DNA of 64,000 nt, taken from an uncultured Fretibacterium sp. GTDB lineage: Bacteria; Synergistota; Synergistia; Synergistales; Aminobacteriaceae. Shown one piece after another: positions 35,103 through 45,399 of this stretch. The notes below the pieces were generated by a model. The model had not been told where the DNA came from. It ran no database searches and saw nothing but the letters and a program-made list of their open reading frames with translations. How positions within the stretch are numbered: position 1 is the first letter of the stretch; each line of letters begins with the position of its first letter. A program made the position numbers and the translations under genes. The DNA lies in assembly GCA_947168585.1 (NCBI GenBank), contig CAMVMK010000003.1, forward strand, positions 1 through 64,000. Direction: 5' to 3'.

Positions 35103-36776
35103 TTATATGCAAAAATATTTAGTCAGGAAATAGCATCTCTCCCAATCAAGAATTTTCCTCTCGGATTCTTTCTCATGGTGAATGTTGAACTCATCAAAGA
35201 CCATAATTCCCTTATCTTCTAAATTATAGAGCGGCCACTCGTGCGCTTTACCGTCCGGTGAAATTTCTGCGCTGAGTGAAGGGTTGCCGGTTTTAGCGAA
35301 CTGCACCCACATTTTACGCAATGTTTTTGAGAATGTCTCATCAAATGTTCTTCCAGTATAGATTGTATTCTCCGGGTGATTGAGTACTGACGCAAGCTCT
35401 AAAGCATGTCCGCACCTCATCAGCGGCAAAGAAGATTCGGGCGTGAAGAAATAGGTGTACGACTTACCGCCTGCTTTAGTCTGGTTCTCAGAAAGTCTAA
35501 ATAGAGGCGCGATAAACACTATTTGATCGAACAAACGGCTGGAACTGGAATATTCAGGGCTTACTTCCTTTACGTCATTGCAGAAGCTCTCAACAAGTGC
35601 TCTCTCTTCATCCGTGAGCTGTGCGAGTTTCTTAGCTTTGCGGTCAGCTGCCCATTGAGTATAAGGCTCTAAACCGAAGCCGTACACGAAATAACCCATT
35701 TCATCTTTGTTGCAGCCCTGAAGTATGTCTATATCTTTGGCCGCTCCGTTTGCATATGCCTCGTACGGATCTAAAGGAAGATATTTTCCATCTCTTTCCG
35801 GCCATACGCGTAAAGCGAGCATTTCAGCTTCTTCAACAAACTTGCTGACATCCAATTTTTGAAGGTCTGCAACCGTTTTACATCCTAATTTATCCATCAA
35901 TTCGTTTGTACACTCGATAGCTTGTTCTGTCGATCTAGTCAAAACTGGGGAACCGCTCTGAGAAATGACCCTCTTGAAATATTTATGTGAGCCTTCGATA
36001 AGCGGAAGCGAGGTTACACTTCCACCGCCTGCTGACTCTCCGAATATTGTAACGTTGTCAGGATCGCCGCCGAAGTTTTCAATGTTTTCATGAACCCATT
36101 TCAATGCCATCATCTGATCCATGAGACCAAGATTTTGCGCGTCAGGGTAATCCTTTCCGTCAGGAAGGTGAGACAGATGCAAGAAACCGAATATGCCGAG
36201 CCTGTACGTTATACTTACAGCGATTACTTCAGGATTTTCCTTGACGAAGTTATGTAACTCATACATAGGGTCAGCAGTTCCGCCCATTTCGAAAGCACCG
36301 CCGTGTATCCATACCATAACGGGTTTCTTTTCCGCAGGCACTTCATCAGCTTTCCATACGTTAAGATACAGGCAGTCCTCACTCTGATAGAAAAGTGAAG
36401 CAGGCTCGGAGGTGGTCTCTTTCTGGCAGGGGCTTTTTGCGTTGTAATACGCCTCGTATACGCCGTCATCAGGTACAACGTCAACAGGAGCTTTCCAGCG
36501 GAGTTCCCCTACAGGCTGCCTGCCTACAAACGGAATACCTTTGTAGGCGATTACGCCGTCATTTTTTTTGCCGACAAATGTACCATTGATACACTTGACT
36601 GCAAGCGATTTATCATAATCACCCGTTATCTTTTTGTTCTCGCCGTACTGTGCTCTGATTTCAGCTTTCATTTCGCTCAATGTTTTCTCAGCTGCTTTAG
36701 CTGAACTGCAAACAACAAAACTTAAAACCGTAAGCATGGCTAAAAATAAACTAAACACTTTTTGGGAAATTTTCAT
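35103..36776 (-). CDS. Secreted type-B carboxylesterase
   Basis: 557 aa; N-terminal hydrophobic signal; GESAGG nucleophile motif, WIHGGAFEMGG oxyanion motif. Confidence 0.9.
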   Translation of the reverse strand: MKISQKVFSLFLAMLTVLSFVVCSSAKAAEKTLSEMKAEIRAQYGENKKITGDYDKSLAVKCINGTFVGKKNDGVIAYKGIPFVGRQPVGELRWKAPVDVVPDDGVYEAYYNAKSPCQKETTSEPASLFYQSEDCLYLNVWKADEVPAEKKPVMVWIHGGAFEMGGTADPMYELHNFVKENPEVIAVSITYRLGIFGFLHLSHLPDGKDYPDAQNLGLMDQMMALKWVHENIENFGGDPDNVTIFGESAGGGSVTSLPLIEGSHKYFKRVISQSGSPVLTRSTEQAIECTNELMDKLGCKTVADLQKLDVSKFVEEAEMLALRVWPERDGKYLPLDPYEAYANGAAKDIDILQGCNKDEMGYFVYGFGLEPYTQWAADRKAKKLAQLTDEERALVESFCNDVKEVSPEYSSSSRLFDQIVFIAPLFRLSENQTKAGGKSYTYFFTPESSLPLMRCGHALELASVLNHPENTIYTGRTFDETFSKTLRKMWVQFAKTGNPSLSAEISPDGKAHEWPLYNLEDKGIMVFDEFNIHHEKESERKILDWERCYFLTKYFCI

Positions 36777-36860
36777 ATAAATATCTCCTCCAAAATTAAA
36801 ATCCTCCCTGCTTTCGTTACAGAGAGGATTTTATTATAACATTACTTAACTAAGTTTCAT

Positions 36861-38534
36861 TTACAGGCAAAAATATTTTGTCAGGAAATAGCATCTTTCC
36901 CAATCAAGAATTTTTCTCTCGGATTCTTTCTCAGGGTGAATGTTGAACTCGTCAAAGACCATAATTTCTTTATCTTCTAAATTATAGAGCGGCCACTCAT
37001 GAGCTTTTCCGTCAGGGGAAATTTCTGCGCTGAGTGAGGGATTGCCGGTTTTTGCAAACTGTACCCACATTTTTCGCATAGTTTTCGAGAAAGTTTCATC
37101 GAATGCTCTTCCCGTGAATTGGGTATTCTCCGGGTGATTGAATATTGTAGAAAGTTCTACAGCATGTCCGCTCTTCATCAGCGGTATGGAAGATTCGACA
37201 GTGAAGTAATATGTGTACGATTTTCCGCCGGCCTTTGTCTGATTCTCTGACAGTCTGAACAGAGGCGCAATAAACCAGATTTGATCGTACAGGCGGCAGA
37301 TTGGATCGTAGCTATCTCCCTTGATTTCATTGCAAAAACTATCTACAAGGGTTTTCTCCTCGTCCGTCAGCACGGTGAAATTCTTGGCCATGCGTTTATT
37401 GTAGGATTCTATGAAAGAGTCTACATCTCCTTCTTCTACTATGAAATAGTTTAACTCGTCCTTATTGCAGCCTTGAAGAATTTCTATATCTTTAGCCGCT
37501 CCGTTCGCGTAAGCCTCATACGGGGTAAGCGTCAAGTATTTTCCGTCTCTTTCAGGTCCTATGCACATTCCTCCGAGTGAATTCATTGCTGAAACTAACT
37601 TCTTAACGTCAACTTTCTGAAGATCAGCAACTGTTTTACAGCCGAGAATTTTCATAATTTCATTTGTAGTTTCGATAGTCTGTTCAGTGGATCTTGAGAG
37701 GAGCGGTGAGCCGCTCTGAGAGATAACACGCTTAAAATACTTGTGTGAACCTTCAATTAGCGGAAGTACAGTTACGCTTTCGCCGCCTGCTGACTCGCCG
37801 AAGATTGTAACGTTATCAGGATCGCCGCCGAAGCCCGCAATGTTCTCATGAATCCACTTTAACGCCATCATATGATCCATAATTCCTAAATTTTGAGCGT
37901 CAGGATAATCCTTTCCGTCAGAGAGGTGAGATAAATGGAAGAAGCCGAATATGCCGACTCTGTATGCTATGGAAACGGCTATGATGTCCGGGTTTTCCCT
38001 AACTAAGCTGCCGCATTCATACATCGGATCAGCCGTTCCTCCCAGTTCATAACCTCCGCCGTGTATCCACACCATAACTGGTTTCTTTTTTTCATTGTCA
38101 TCAGCCTTCCATATGTTCAGATAAAGGCAGTCCTCTCCTTGAACATAAAGAGAACCGGCATCGGAGACAGACTCAACCTGACAAGGGCTTTTACCGTTGT
38201 AATACGCCTCATATACTCCGTCATCAGGAACAAATTCAACGGGTGCTTTCCAGCGGAGTTCTCCGACTGGCTGCCTGCCTACAAACGGAATACCCTTGTA
38301 TGTAATAATATTATCTATCTTCTTACCAACGAATGTACCGTTAATGCACTTGACTGCAAGCGATTTATCATAATTGTCATCTGTAATTTTTTTGTTCTCG
38401 CCATACTGTGCTCTAATTTTCGCTCTTGCTTCGTTCAGTGTATTATCAGCCTCTTGTGCTGAACTACAAACAGCGAAACTTAAAACCATAAAAGCGGCAC
38501 AAAATAAACTAAACACTTTTTGGGAAAATTTCAT
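36861..38534 (-). CDS. Secreted type-B carboxylesterase paralog
   Basis: 557 aa; GESAGGESV; strong similarity to neighbours. Confidence 0.9.
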   Translation of the reverse strand: MKFSQKVFSLFCAAFMVLSFAVCSSAQEADNTLNEARAKIRAQYGENKKITDDNYDKSLAVKCINGTFVGKKIDNIITYKGIPFVGRQPVGELRWKAPVEFVPDDGVYEAYYNGKSPCQVESVSDAGSLYVQGEDCLYLNIWKADDNEKKKPVMVWIHGGGYELGGTADPMYECGSLVRENPDIIAVSIAYRVGIFGFFHLSHLSDGKDYPDAQNLGIMDHMMALKWIHENIAGFGGDPDNVTIFGESAGGESVTVLPLIEGSHKYFKRVISQSGSPLLSRSTEQTIETTNEIMKILGCKTVADLQKVDVKKLVSAMNSLGGMCIGPERDGKYLTLTPYEAYANGAAKDIEILQGCNKDELNYFIVEEGDVDSFIESYNKRMAKNFTVLTDEEKTLVDSFCNEIKGDSYDPICRLYDQIWFIAPLFRLSENQTKAGGKSYTYYFTVESSIPLMKSGHAVELSTIFNHPENTQFTGRAFDETFSKTMRKMWVQFAKTGNPSLSAEISPDGKAHEWPLYNLEDKEIMVFDEFNIHPEKESERKILDWERCYFLTKYFCL

Positions 38535-38618
38535 ATAAATACCTCCTCAAAAATTAAAATCCCCTCTGCTTTCGTTACAGAGAGGATTTTATTATAACAT
38601 TACTTAACTAAGTTTCGT

Positions 38619-40304
38619 TTACAGGCAAAAATATTTTGTCAGGAAATAGCATCTTTCCCAATCAAGAATTTTTCTCTCTGATTCTTTCTCAGGGTGAATG
38701 TTGAACTCATCAAAGACCATAATTTCTTTGTCCTCTAAATTATATAGCGGCCATTCGTACGCTTTTCCGTCAGGGGAAATTTCTGCACTGAGTGAGGGGT
38801 TACCGGTTTTAGCGAACTGCACCCACATTTTACGCATGATCTTCGAGAAAGTCTCATCAAATTCTCTTCCTGTGATTTGAGGATCTGCAGGCTGCTTAAA
38901 GAGTGTCGGGAGCTCTACAGCATGTCCGCTCTTCATCAACGGCACTGCAGATTCAACAGTGAAGTAATATGTGTACGATTTTCCGCCGGCCTTAGTCTGG
39001 TTTTCCGACAGTCTGAACAGAGGCGCAATAAACCAGATTTGATCGTACAGGCGGCAGAGCGGTTCGTAGTTATCTCCCTTGATGTCCTTGCAAAAGCTTT
39101 CAACAAGCCCTCTCTCCTCAGCAGTGAGCTGAGTAATACTATTCGTCAAACGTTTATTGTAAAACTCGATGAAAGACTCTGCTTCTCCCATGTCTACCAT
39201 GAAATAGTTTAACTCGTCCTTGTTGCAGCCCTGCATGAAATCTATATCCTTTGCCGCTCCGTTTTCATACGCTTCATATGGATCGAGAGGCAGATATTTT
39301 CCATCACGTTCCGGCATGACTCTTAGTTCGAGTATAGTTGCTTCTTTCACAAACTTCTGAATATCTACCTTCTGCAAATCGGCAACTGTTTTGCAGCCGA
39401 GTATATCCATCAATTCATTCGTACACTCGATGGCCTGCTCTGTTGATCTCGTGAAAACAAGTCCTCCGCTCTGAGCAATGACCCTCTTGAAATATTTGTG
39501 AGAACCTTCAATTAACGGAAGCTGGGTAACACTGCCGCCGCCTGCAGACTCGCCGAAAATAGTAACGTTATCGGGATTGCCGCCAAATGCCGCAATGTTC
39601 TCATGAACCCATTTCAATGCCATTATCTGATCCATAAGTCCTAAATTTTGCGCGTCAGGATAGTCTTTACCGTCAGGAAGGTGAGATAAATGGAAAAATC
39701 CGAATACGCCGACCCTATATTCAATTGTGACAATTATGACATCCGGGTTTTCTTGCACGAAATTGTGGCAATCATACGTAGAGTCGGCTGTCCCGCCCAT
39801 CTCATAAGCTCCGCCGTGAATCCATACCATTACAGGCTTATTTTTTACGCCGTCGTCAACTTTCCATACGTTAAGATAAAGGCAGTCTTCACCCTGAACA
39901 TAAAGGGAAGCAGTCTCCCATTTATCCTCAACCTGACAAGGGCTTTTACCAAAGTAATACGCCTCATAAACTCCGTCATCAGGAACAACGTCAACAGGAG
40001 CTTTCCAGCGGAGTTCTCCGACTGGCTGCCTGCCTACAAACGGAATTCCTTTGTATGCGATTACGCCGTCATTTTTTTTGCCGACAAATGTACCGTTGAT
40101 ACACTTGACTGCAAGAGACTTGTCATAATTTCCGTCAGTGATTGGCTTGTTCTCGCCGTACTGTGCTCTTAGTTGCTCTTTATCCTCGCTCATGGTTTGG
40201 GCAGCTGCCGAATTATTGCAGCAAATAGCAAAACTTAAAGCCGTAAGCACAGCTAAAAATAAACTAAACAATTTTTGGGGAAATTTCATACTAAATACCT
40301 CCAT
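38619..40304 (-). CDS. Secreted type-B carboxylesterase paralog
   Basis: 561 aa; GESAGGGSV; likely start at MKFPQK (internal M). Confidence 0.9.
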   Translation of the reverse strand: MEVFSMKFPQKLFSLFLAVLTALSFAICCNNSAAAQTMSEDKEQLRAQYGENKPITDGNYDKSLAVKCINGTFVGKKNDGVIAYKGIPFVGRQPVGELRWKAPVDVVPDDGVYEAYYFGKSPCQVEDKWETASLYVQGEDCLYLNVWKVDDGVKNKPVMVWIHGGAYEMGGTADSTYDCHNFVQENPDVIIVTIEYRVGVFGFFHLSHLPDGKDYPDAQNLGLMDQIMALKWVHENIAAFGGNPDNVTIFGESAGGGSVTQLPLIEGSHKYFKRVIAQSGGLVFTRSTEQAIECTNELMDILGCKTVADLQKVDIQKFVKEATILELRVMPERDGKYLPLDPYEAYENGAAKDIDFMQGCNKDELNYFMVDMGEAESFIEFYNKRLTNSITQLTAEERGLVESFCKDIKGDNYEPLCRLYDQIWFIAPLFRLSENQTKAGGKSYTYYFTVESAVPLMKSGHAVELPTLFKQPADPQITGREFDETFSKIMRKMWVQFAKTGNPSLSAEISPDGKAYEWPLYNLEDKEIMVFDEFNIHPEKESERKILDWERCYFLTKYFCL

Positions 40305-40380
40305 ATAAATTATAATCCCTCCTGCATTAGTTACAGTTGTAAAGAGGATTTTGTTATAACATTACTTAATTAACTTTCGT

Positions 40381-42054
40381 TTACAGGCAAAAATATTTTG
40401 TCAGGAAATAGCATCTTTCCCAATCAAGAAGCTTTAACTCGGATTCCTTTGACGGGTGAATGTTGAACTCGTCTAAGACCATTACTCCCTTGTTCTCTAA
40501 ATCGTAAAGAGGCCATTCATGAGCTTTACCGTCAGGGGAAATTTCTGCGCTGAGTGAAGGGTTACCGGTTTTAGCGAACTGCACCCACATTTTGCGCATA
40601 GTCTTCGAGAATGTTTCGTCAAATCTTCTTCCAGTCACATATGTCTCCTCCGGATGATTGAATACTGTCGAAAGCTCTACAGCATGTCCGCTCTTCATTA
40701 ACGGCACGGAGGATTCAACAGTAAAATAATAATTGTAGGACTTTCCGCCGGCCTTTACATGATTCTCCGTCAGTCTGAACAAGGGCGCGATAAACCAGAT
40801 TTGATCATACAGGCGGCAGAGTTGTTCGTACCTCTCTCCCTTGATGTCCTTGCAGAAACTTTCAATAAGTGCTTTCTCTTTGTCCGTCAGCACGGTGAAA
40901 TTCCTTACCATGCGTTCATTGATAAACTCAAGGAAAGGCTCTATTCCATCGTTTACAACCACGAAGTAATTTAACTCGTCCTTGTTGCAGCCCTGAAGAA
41001 TATCTATATCCTTTGCAGCACCGTTCGCGTAAGCCTCGTAAGGGTCAAGCGGTAAATACTTTCCGTCTTTTTCCGGACCTATGCGCATATCTTCGAGCTC
41101 GTCTAATGCTAAAACAATTTTATCAATATCAACTTTCTGAAGTTCAGCAACAGTTTTACAGCCGAGTATCTCCATAAATTCATTCGTGTCCCTTATGCTC
41201 TGTTCTATGGTTCTTGATAGTACCGGCGTGCCGCTCTGAGCTATGACACGCTTAAAATACTTGTGTGAGCCTTCAATCAACGGAAGTGTAGTTACGCTGT
41301 CTCCGCCTGCTGATTCTCCCCATATAGTAACGTTATCTGGATCACCGCCGAAACCCGCGATATTCTCATGAATCCATTTTAGAGCCATCATCTGATCCAT
41401 AAGACCTAAATTCTGCGCGTCAGGATAATCTTTGCCGTCAGGAAGGTGAGACAGATGCAAGAAACCGAACGCTCCGAGCCTGTATTCTATGGAAACGAAA
41501 ATGACATCAGGATTTTCTTTGACGAAATTGGTACCCTCCTCGCGTGGTTCAACTGTTCCGCCAACTGTAAAAGCTCCGCCGTGAATCCATACCATTACGG
41601 GCTTTTTTGTTCCGCCGTCATCAGCTTTCCATACGTTAAGATACAAGCAGTCTTCTCCTTGAACGTAAAGAGAAGAAACTTGCGAATCTTCATATATTTG
41701 GCATGGGCTTTTACCGTTGTAATACGCCTCGTATACTCCGTCATCAGGGACAAAATCAACAGGAGCTTTCCAGCGCAGATTTCCGACAGGCTGTTTGCCC
41801 ACAAACGGAATGCCCTTGTATGCTATAACTCCTTCAGTCTTTTTGCCTACAAATGTACCGTTAATGCACTTGACTGCAAGAGACTTGTCATAATTTCCGT
41901 CAGTGATTGGCTTGTTCTCGCCGTACAAAGCTCTTAGTTCTTCTTTGATCTCGCTCTGTGTTTTGTCAGCCGCTTGTGCTGAACTATTGCTGAAGGCCGT
42001 CAGAGCAAATACCATAACCCATATTACGGCTAATACTAAAACTTTTTTATTCAT
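40381..42054 (-). CDS. Secreted type-B carboxylesterase paralog
   Basis: 557 aa; GESAGGDSV; divergent signal peptide. Confidence 0.9.
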   Translation of the reverse strand: MNKKVLVLAVIWVMVFALTAFSNSSAQAADKTQSEIKEELRALYGENKPITDGNYDKSLAVKCINGTFVGKKTEGVIAYKGIPFVGKQPVGNLRWKAPVDFVPDDGVYEAYYNGKSPCQIYEDSQVSSLYVQGEDCLYLNVWKADDGGTKKPVMVWIHGGAFTVGGTVEPREEGTNFVKENPDVIFVSIEYRLGAFGFLHLSHLPDGKDYPDAQNLGLMDQMMALKWIHENIAGFGGDPDNVTIWGESAGGDSVTTLPLIEGSHKYFKRVIAQSGTPVLSRTIEQSIRDTNEFMEILGCKTVAELQKVDIDKIVLALDELEDMRIGPEKDGKYLPLDPYEAYANGAAKDIDILQGCNKDELNYFVVVNDGIEPFLEFINERMVRNFTVLTDKEKALIESFCKDIKGERYEQLCRLYDQIWFIAPLFRLTENHVKAGGKSYNYYFTVESSVPLMKSGHAVELSTVFNHPEETYVTGRRFDETFSKTMRKMWVQFAKTGNPSLSAEISPDGKAHEWPLYDLENKGVMVLDEFNIHPSKESELKLLDWERCYFLTKYFCL

Positions 42055-42081
42055 TGCTGTATCGTACTTTCTATAAATTTA

Positions 42082-43740
42082 TTACAGGCAAAAATATTTT
42101 GTCAGGAAATAGCATCTTTCCCAGTCAAGAAGCTTTAACTCGGATTCTTTTTCCGTGTGAATGTTGAACTCGTCTAAGACCATAATTTCCTTGTCCTCCA
42201 GATTATAGAGCGGCCATTCATGCGCTTTACCGTCCGGTGAAATTTCTGCGCTGAGTGAAGGATTGCCTGTTTTAGCAAACTGAATCCACATTTTACGAAT
42301 GACCTTTGAGAATGTTTCATCGAATGCCCTGCCCGTGAATTCGGTATCCTCCGGATGATTGAACACTGACGGAAGCTCTACAGCATGTCCGCTCTTCATT
42401 AACGGCACGGAGGATTCAACAGTAAAATAATAATTGTAGGATTTTCCGCCGGCCTTTACATGATTCTCTGTAAGTCTGAATAGAGGCGCGAAAAACCAGA
42501 TTTGATCGTACAGGCGGCAAAACGGTTCGTAGCTCTCTCCCTTGATGTCCTTGCAAAAACTTTCGACAAGTGCTTTCTCCCCGTCTGTCAGCATGGTACT
42601 ATTCTTCGCCCAGCGTTTGCTGATATACTCGACAAAAGGCTCTGGTCCTCCGATTACGAACATAAAATAGTACAACTCGTCCTTGTTGCAGCCCTGAAGA
42701 ATTTCTATATCCTTTGCCGCGCCGTTAGCGTAGGCCTCGTAGGGGTCTAATGGCAGGTATTTCCCGTCTTTTTCCGGCCCTATGCGCATTCCGAAGGAGG
42801 CTGTTGCAGCGAGCAGCTTCTCTATATCAATCTTCTGAAGATCAGCAACGGTTTTACAGCCAAGCATATCCATTAGTTCATTCGTGTCATCTATGCTCTG
42901 TTCTATTGTTCTCGTGAGGACTGGCGTGCCGCTTTGCGCAATAACTCGCTTGAAGTACTTATGCGAGCCTTCGACCAGCGGAAGTGTAGTTACGCTTTCA
43001 CCGCCTGCTGACTCTCCGAAAAGGGTAACGTTATCGGGATCGCCGCCGAAAGCCGCAATGTTCTCGTGAATCCACTTTAACGCCATCATCTGATCCATTA
43101 TCGCCAAGTTCTGAGCATCAGGGTAATCTTTGCCGTCAGGCAGGTGAGAGAGGTGTAAGAAACCTAAAAAGCCAAGTCTGTACGTAATGGAAACAAATAT
43201 AACATCCGGGTTTTCTTTTACTAAATTGCGGCAATCATATGTAGGATCGCTAGTCCCGCTAGCTACCCAGCCGCCGCCATGTATCCAGACCATTACAGGC
43301 TTATTTTTTACGCCGTCATCAGCTTCCCATACATTCAAATAAAGGCAGTCTTCACCTTGAACGTAAAGGGATCCGCCTTCGCTAATGTGCTCTTTTTGAG
43401 GGCAGCTTTTCCCAAAGTAATACGCCTCATAAACTCCGTCATCAGGAACAACGTCAACAGGTGCTTTCCAGCGCAGATTTCCTACAGGCTGCTTACCTAC
43501 AAACGGAATTCCTTTGTACTCGATTACGCCGTCATTTTTTTTGCCTACAAATGTACCGTTGATACACTTGATTGCAAGTGACTTGTCATAATTGCCGTCT
43601 GTGATTTGCTTGTTCTCGCCGTATTGAGCTCTGATTTCGGCTTTAAGTTCTTCAAGCTCTTTTGCTGAACTGCAAACAACGAGGCTTAAAACCGTAAGCG
43701 CGGCCAAAAATAAACTAAGCAATCTTTTGTGAAACTTCAT
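42082..43740 (-). CDS. Secreted type-B carboxylesterase paralog
   Basis: 552 aa; GESAGGESV. Confidence 0.9.
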   Translation of the reverse strand: MKFHKRLLSLFLAALTVLSLVVCSSAKELEELKAEIRAQYGENKQITDGNYDKSLAIKCINGTFVGKKNDGVIEYKGIPFVGKQPVGNLRWKAPVDVVPDDGVYEAYYFGKSCPQKEHISEGGSLYVQGEDCLYLNVWEADDGVKNKPVMVWIHGGGWVASGTSDPTYDCRNLVKENPDVIFVSITYRLGFLGFLHLSHLPDGKDYPDAQNLAIMDQMMALKWIHENIAAFGGDPDNVTLFGESAGGESVTTLPLVEGSHKYFKRVIAQSGTPVLTRTIEQSIDDTNELMDMLGCKTVADLQKIDIEKLLAATASFGMRIGPEKDGKYLPLDPYEAYANGAAKDIEILQGCNKDELYYFMFVIGGPEPFVEYISKRWAKNSTMLTDGEKALVESFCKDIKGESYEPFCRLYDQIWFFAPLFRLTENHVKAGGKSYNYYFTVESSVPLMKSGHAVELPSVFNHPEDTEFTGRAFDETFSKVIRKMWIQFAKTGNPSLSAEISPDGKAHEWPLYNLEDKEIMVLDEFNIHTEKESELKLLDWERCYFLTKYFCL

Positions 43741-43849
43741 AATTTTTACCTCCTAACAAAAGATAATTCTATCGTTCATTACGTGCAGAATAAAGTTTTA
43801 TATATTCTACTACGAAAAATATAGAATAAAAAGACAAACGTAACGTATA

Positions 43850-43985
43850 GGAAGTTATAAAGCCTCCTTTGTAAATGATGTTGAAATAATATTAGGTAGA
43901 GATGTCGATATTTTGAAAAAAATCAATTCTTATGAGTGGGAAAAATTAAAATGGCGTTGGGTAGTTGAAAGTACTTTTAGAAATT
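43850..43985 (+). pseudogene. IS5-like transposase remnant
   Basis: FVNDVEIILGRDVDILKKINSYEWEKLKWRWVVESTFR; similar to the 31.26-31.38 kb remnant. Confidence 0.7.
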
Positions 43986-44133
43986 TTTTAACATTTGAAC
44001 TAAAAAAAATACTAAAATCCCGTTGACAGCTCCGATTAATAAAAAATTCCGCCCTAAAAAATTTTTTCATTGTAAAATATTCCGTAGAAAATTAAATATA
44101 TAATTTCAAAAAATTTACGGAGGCATTTTTATT

Positions 44134-45324
44134 ATGAAACTCAAAACATTTACGCCCGCTGAAGTATCCGGCAAAAAAGTTTTAATGCGTGTTGATTTCA
44201 ACGTTCCTTTCAAAAACGGCAAAGTTACTGATGACGCTCGTATCCGCGCTCATTGGAGCACCCTTAAAAAATTAATCGATGCGAAAGCTAAAATTGCTCT
44301 CGTCTCTCACTTCGGCAGACCGAAAGGCAAAGTCGACCCCGCTTTCTCAATCTCTCAAATCGTTCCCGATATTGAAAAGGCTTACGGACTTAAAGTTGTT
44401 TTCGTTGATGACTGTGTAGGCGAAAAAGTCGCTAAGGCTGTCAATGCTCTTAAAGACGGTGAAATCGCAGTGCTCGAAAATTCACGCTTCCATGCCGAAG
44501 AACAGAAAAACGACCCCGATTTTTCAAAAGCTATGGCAGCTCCGTTCGATGTTTTCGTTATGGACGCTTTCAGTGCCTCGCACAGAGCAGACTGTTCAAC
44601 ATGCGGAGTTATTCCGTTCGTTAAAGAAGCATTCGCCGGAGATTTGCTCGAGCGTGAAGGCGAAATGTTAGGCGCGGTTAGTGAAAATCCTGCAAAACCT
44701 TACGTTTTGATTTTAGGCGGTGCAAAAGTTTCAGATAAAATCGCTATCGTCGGAAATTTACTCGACAAAGCTGACACGATTTTAATAGGCGGCGGAATGG
44801 CTTACACGTTCCTTAAAGCTCAGGGAAAAGAAATCGGAAAATCTCTCTGCGATTCTGAAAGACTTGATTTCGCTAAGGACACTCTCAAAAAAGCCGCAGA
44901 AAAAGGCGTTAAAATTTTACTTCCTGTCGACAGCGTTGTAGCTTCGGCCATTGACGCTTCAGACTGCTCGGTCGTTTCAGTTGACGCTATTCCTGCTGAT
45001 AAAATGGGCTTGGACATCGGACCTGAAACAGTTAAAAATTTTGCTGCTGCTCTTGACGGTGCTAAGTCAATTTTATGGAACGGTCCTATGGGAGTTTTTG
45101 AAGATCCGAAATTTGCTGAAGGCACTAAAAAATTAGCTGAAGCAGTCGCAAATATGACGCAGGAACACGGAACTATTTCAGTTATCGGCGGAGGAGACAC
45201 TGCAAGTGCTGTACGTCAGTTCAAAGTCGCTGATAAAGTTTCTCACGTTTCAACCGGCGGCGGTGCAAGCCTCGAATACTGCGAGGGCAAAAAACTTCCC
45301 GGCATGGAACCGTTCAGAGTTTAA
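44134..45324 (+). CDS. pgk: Phosphoglycerate kinase
   Basis: MRVDFNVPFKNGKVTDDARIRA, SHFGRPKG, full length. Confidence 0.97.
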   Translation: MKLKTFTPAEVSGKKVLMRVDFNVPFKNGKVTDDARIRAHWSTLKKLIDAKAKIALVSHFGRPKGKVDPAFSISQIVPDIEKAYGLKVVFVDDCVGEKVAKAVNALKDGEIAVLENSRFHAEEQKNDPDFSKAMAAPFDVFVMDAFSASHRADCSTCGVIPFVKEAFAGDLLEREGEMLGAVSENPAKPYVLILGGAKVSDKIAIVGNLLDKADTILIGGGMAYTFLKAQGKEIGKSLCDSERLDFAKDTLKKAAEKGVKILLPVDSVVASAIDASDCSVVSVDAIPADKMGLDIGPETVKNFAAALDGAKSILWNGPMGVFEDPKFAEGTKKLAEAVANMTQEHGTISVIGGGDTASAVRQFKVADKVSHVSTGGGASLEYCEGKKLPGMEPFRV

Positions 45325-45399
45325 TTTTAGTGAGGAGTTTTTTCTCAGTCCTTGCTCCTTATAAAATCTAAAAATTTTTTAAGAAAGGGAAAAATTATT

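Noticed and set aside
35043-40352. Regular intergenic repeats as a CRISPR-like array
   Set aside because: Repeats are ~1.7 kb apart, separated by paralogous genes; no short spacers or cas genes in the window.
33912-43581. Plus-strand ORFs antisense to the esterases (e.g. 38061-38462, 39690-40172, 41446-41937, 43279-43581)
   Set aside because: They recur at homologous positions because the sense genes are paralogous; shadow frames without convincing RBS or domains.
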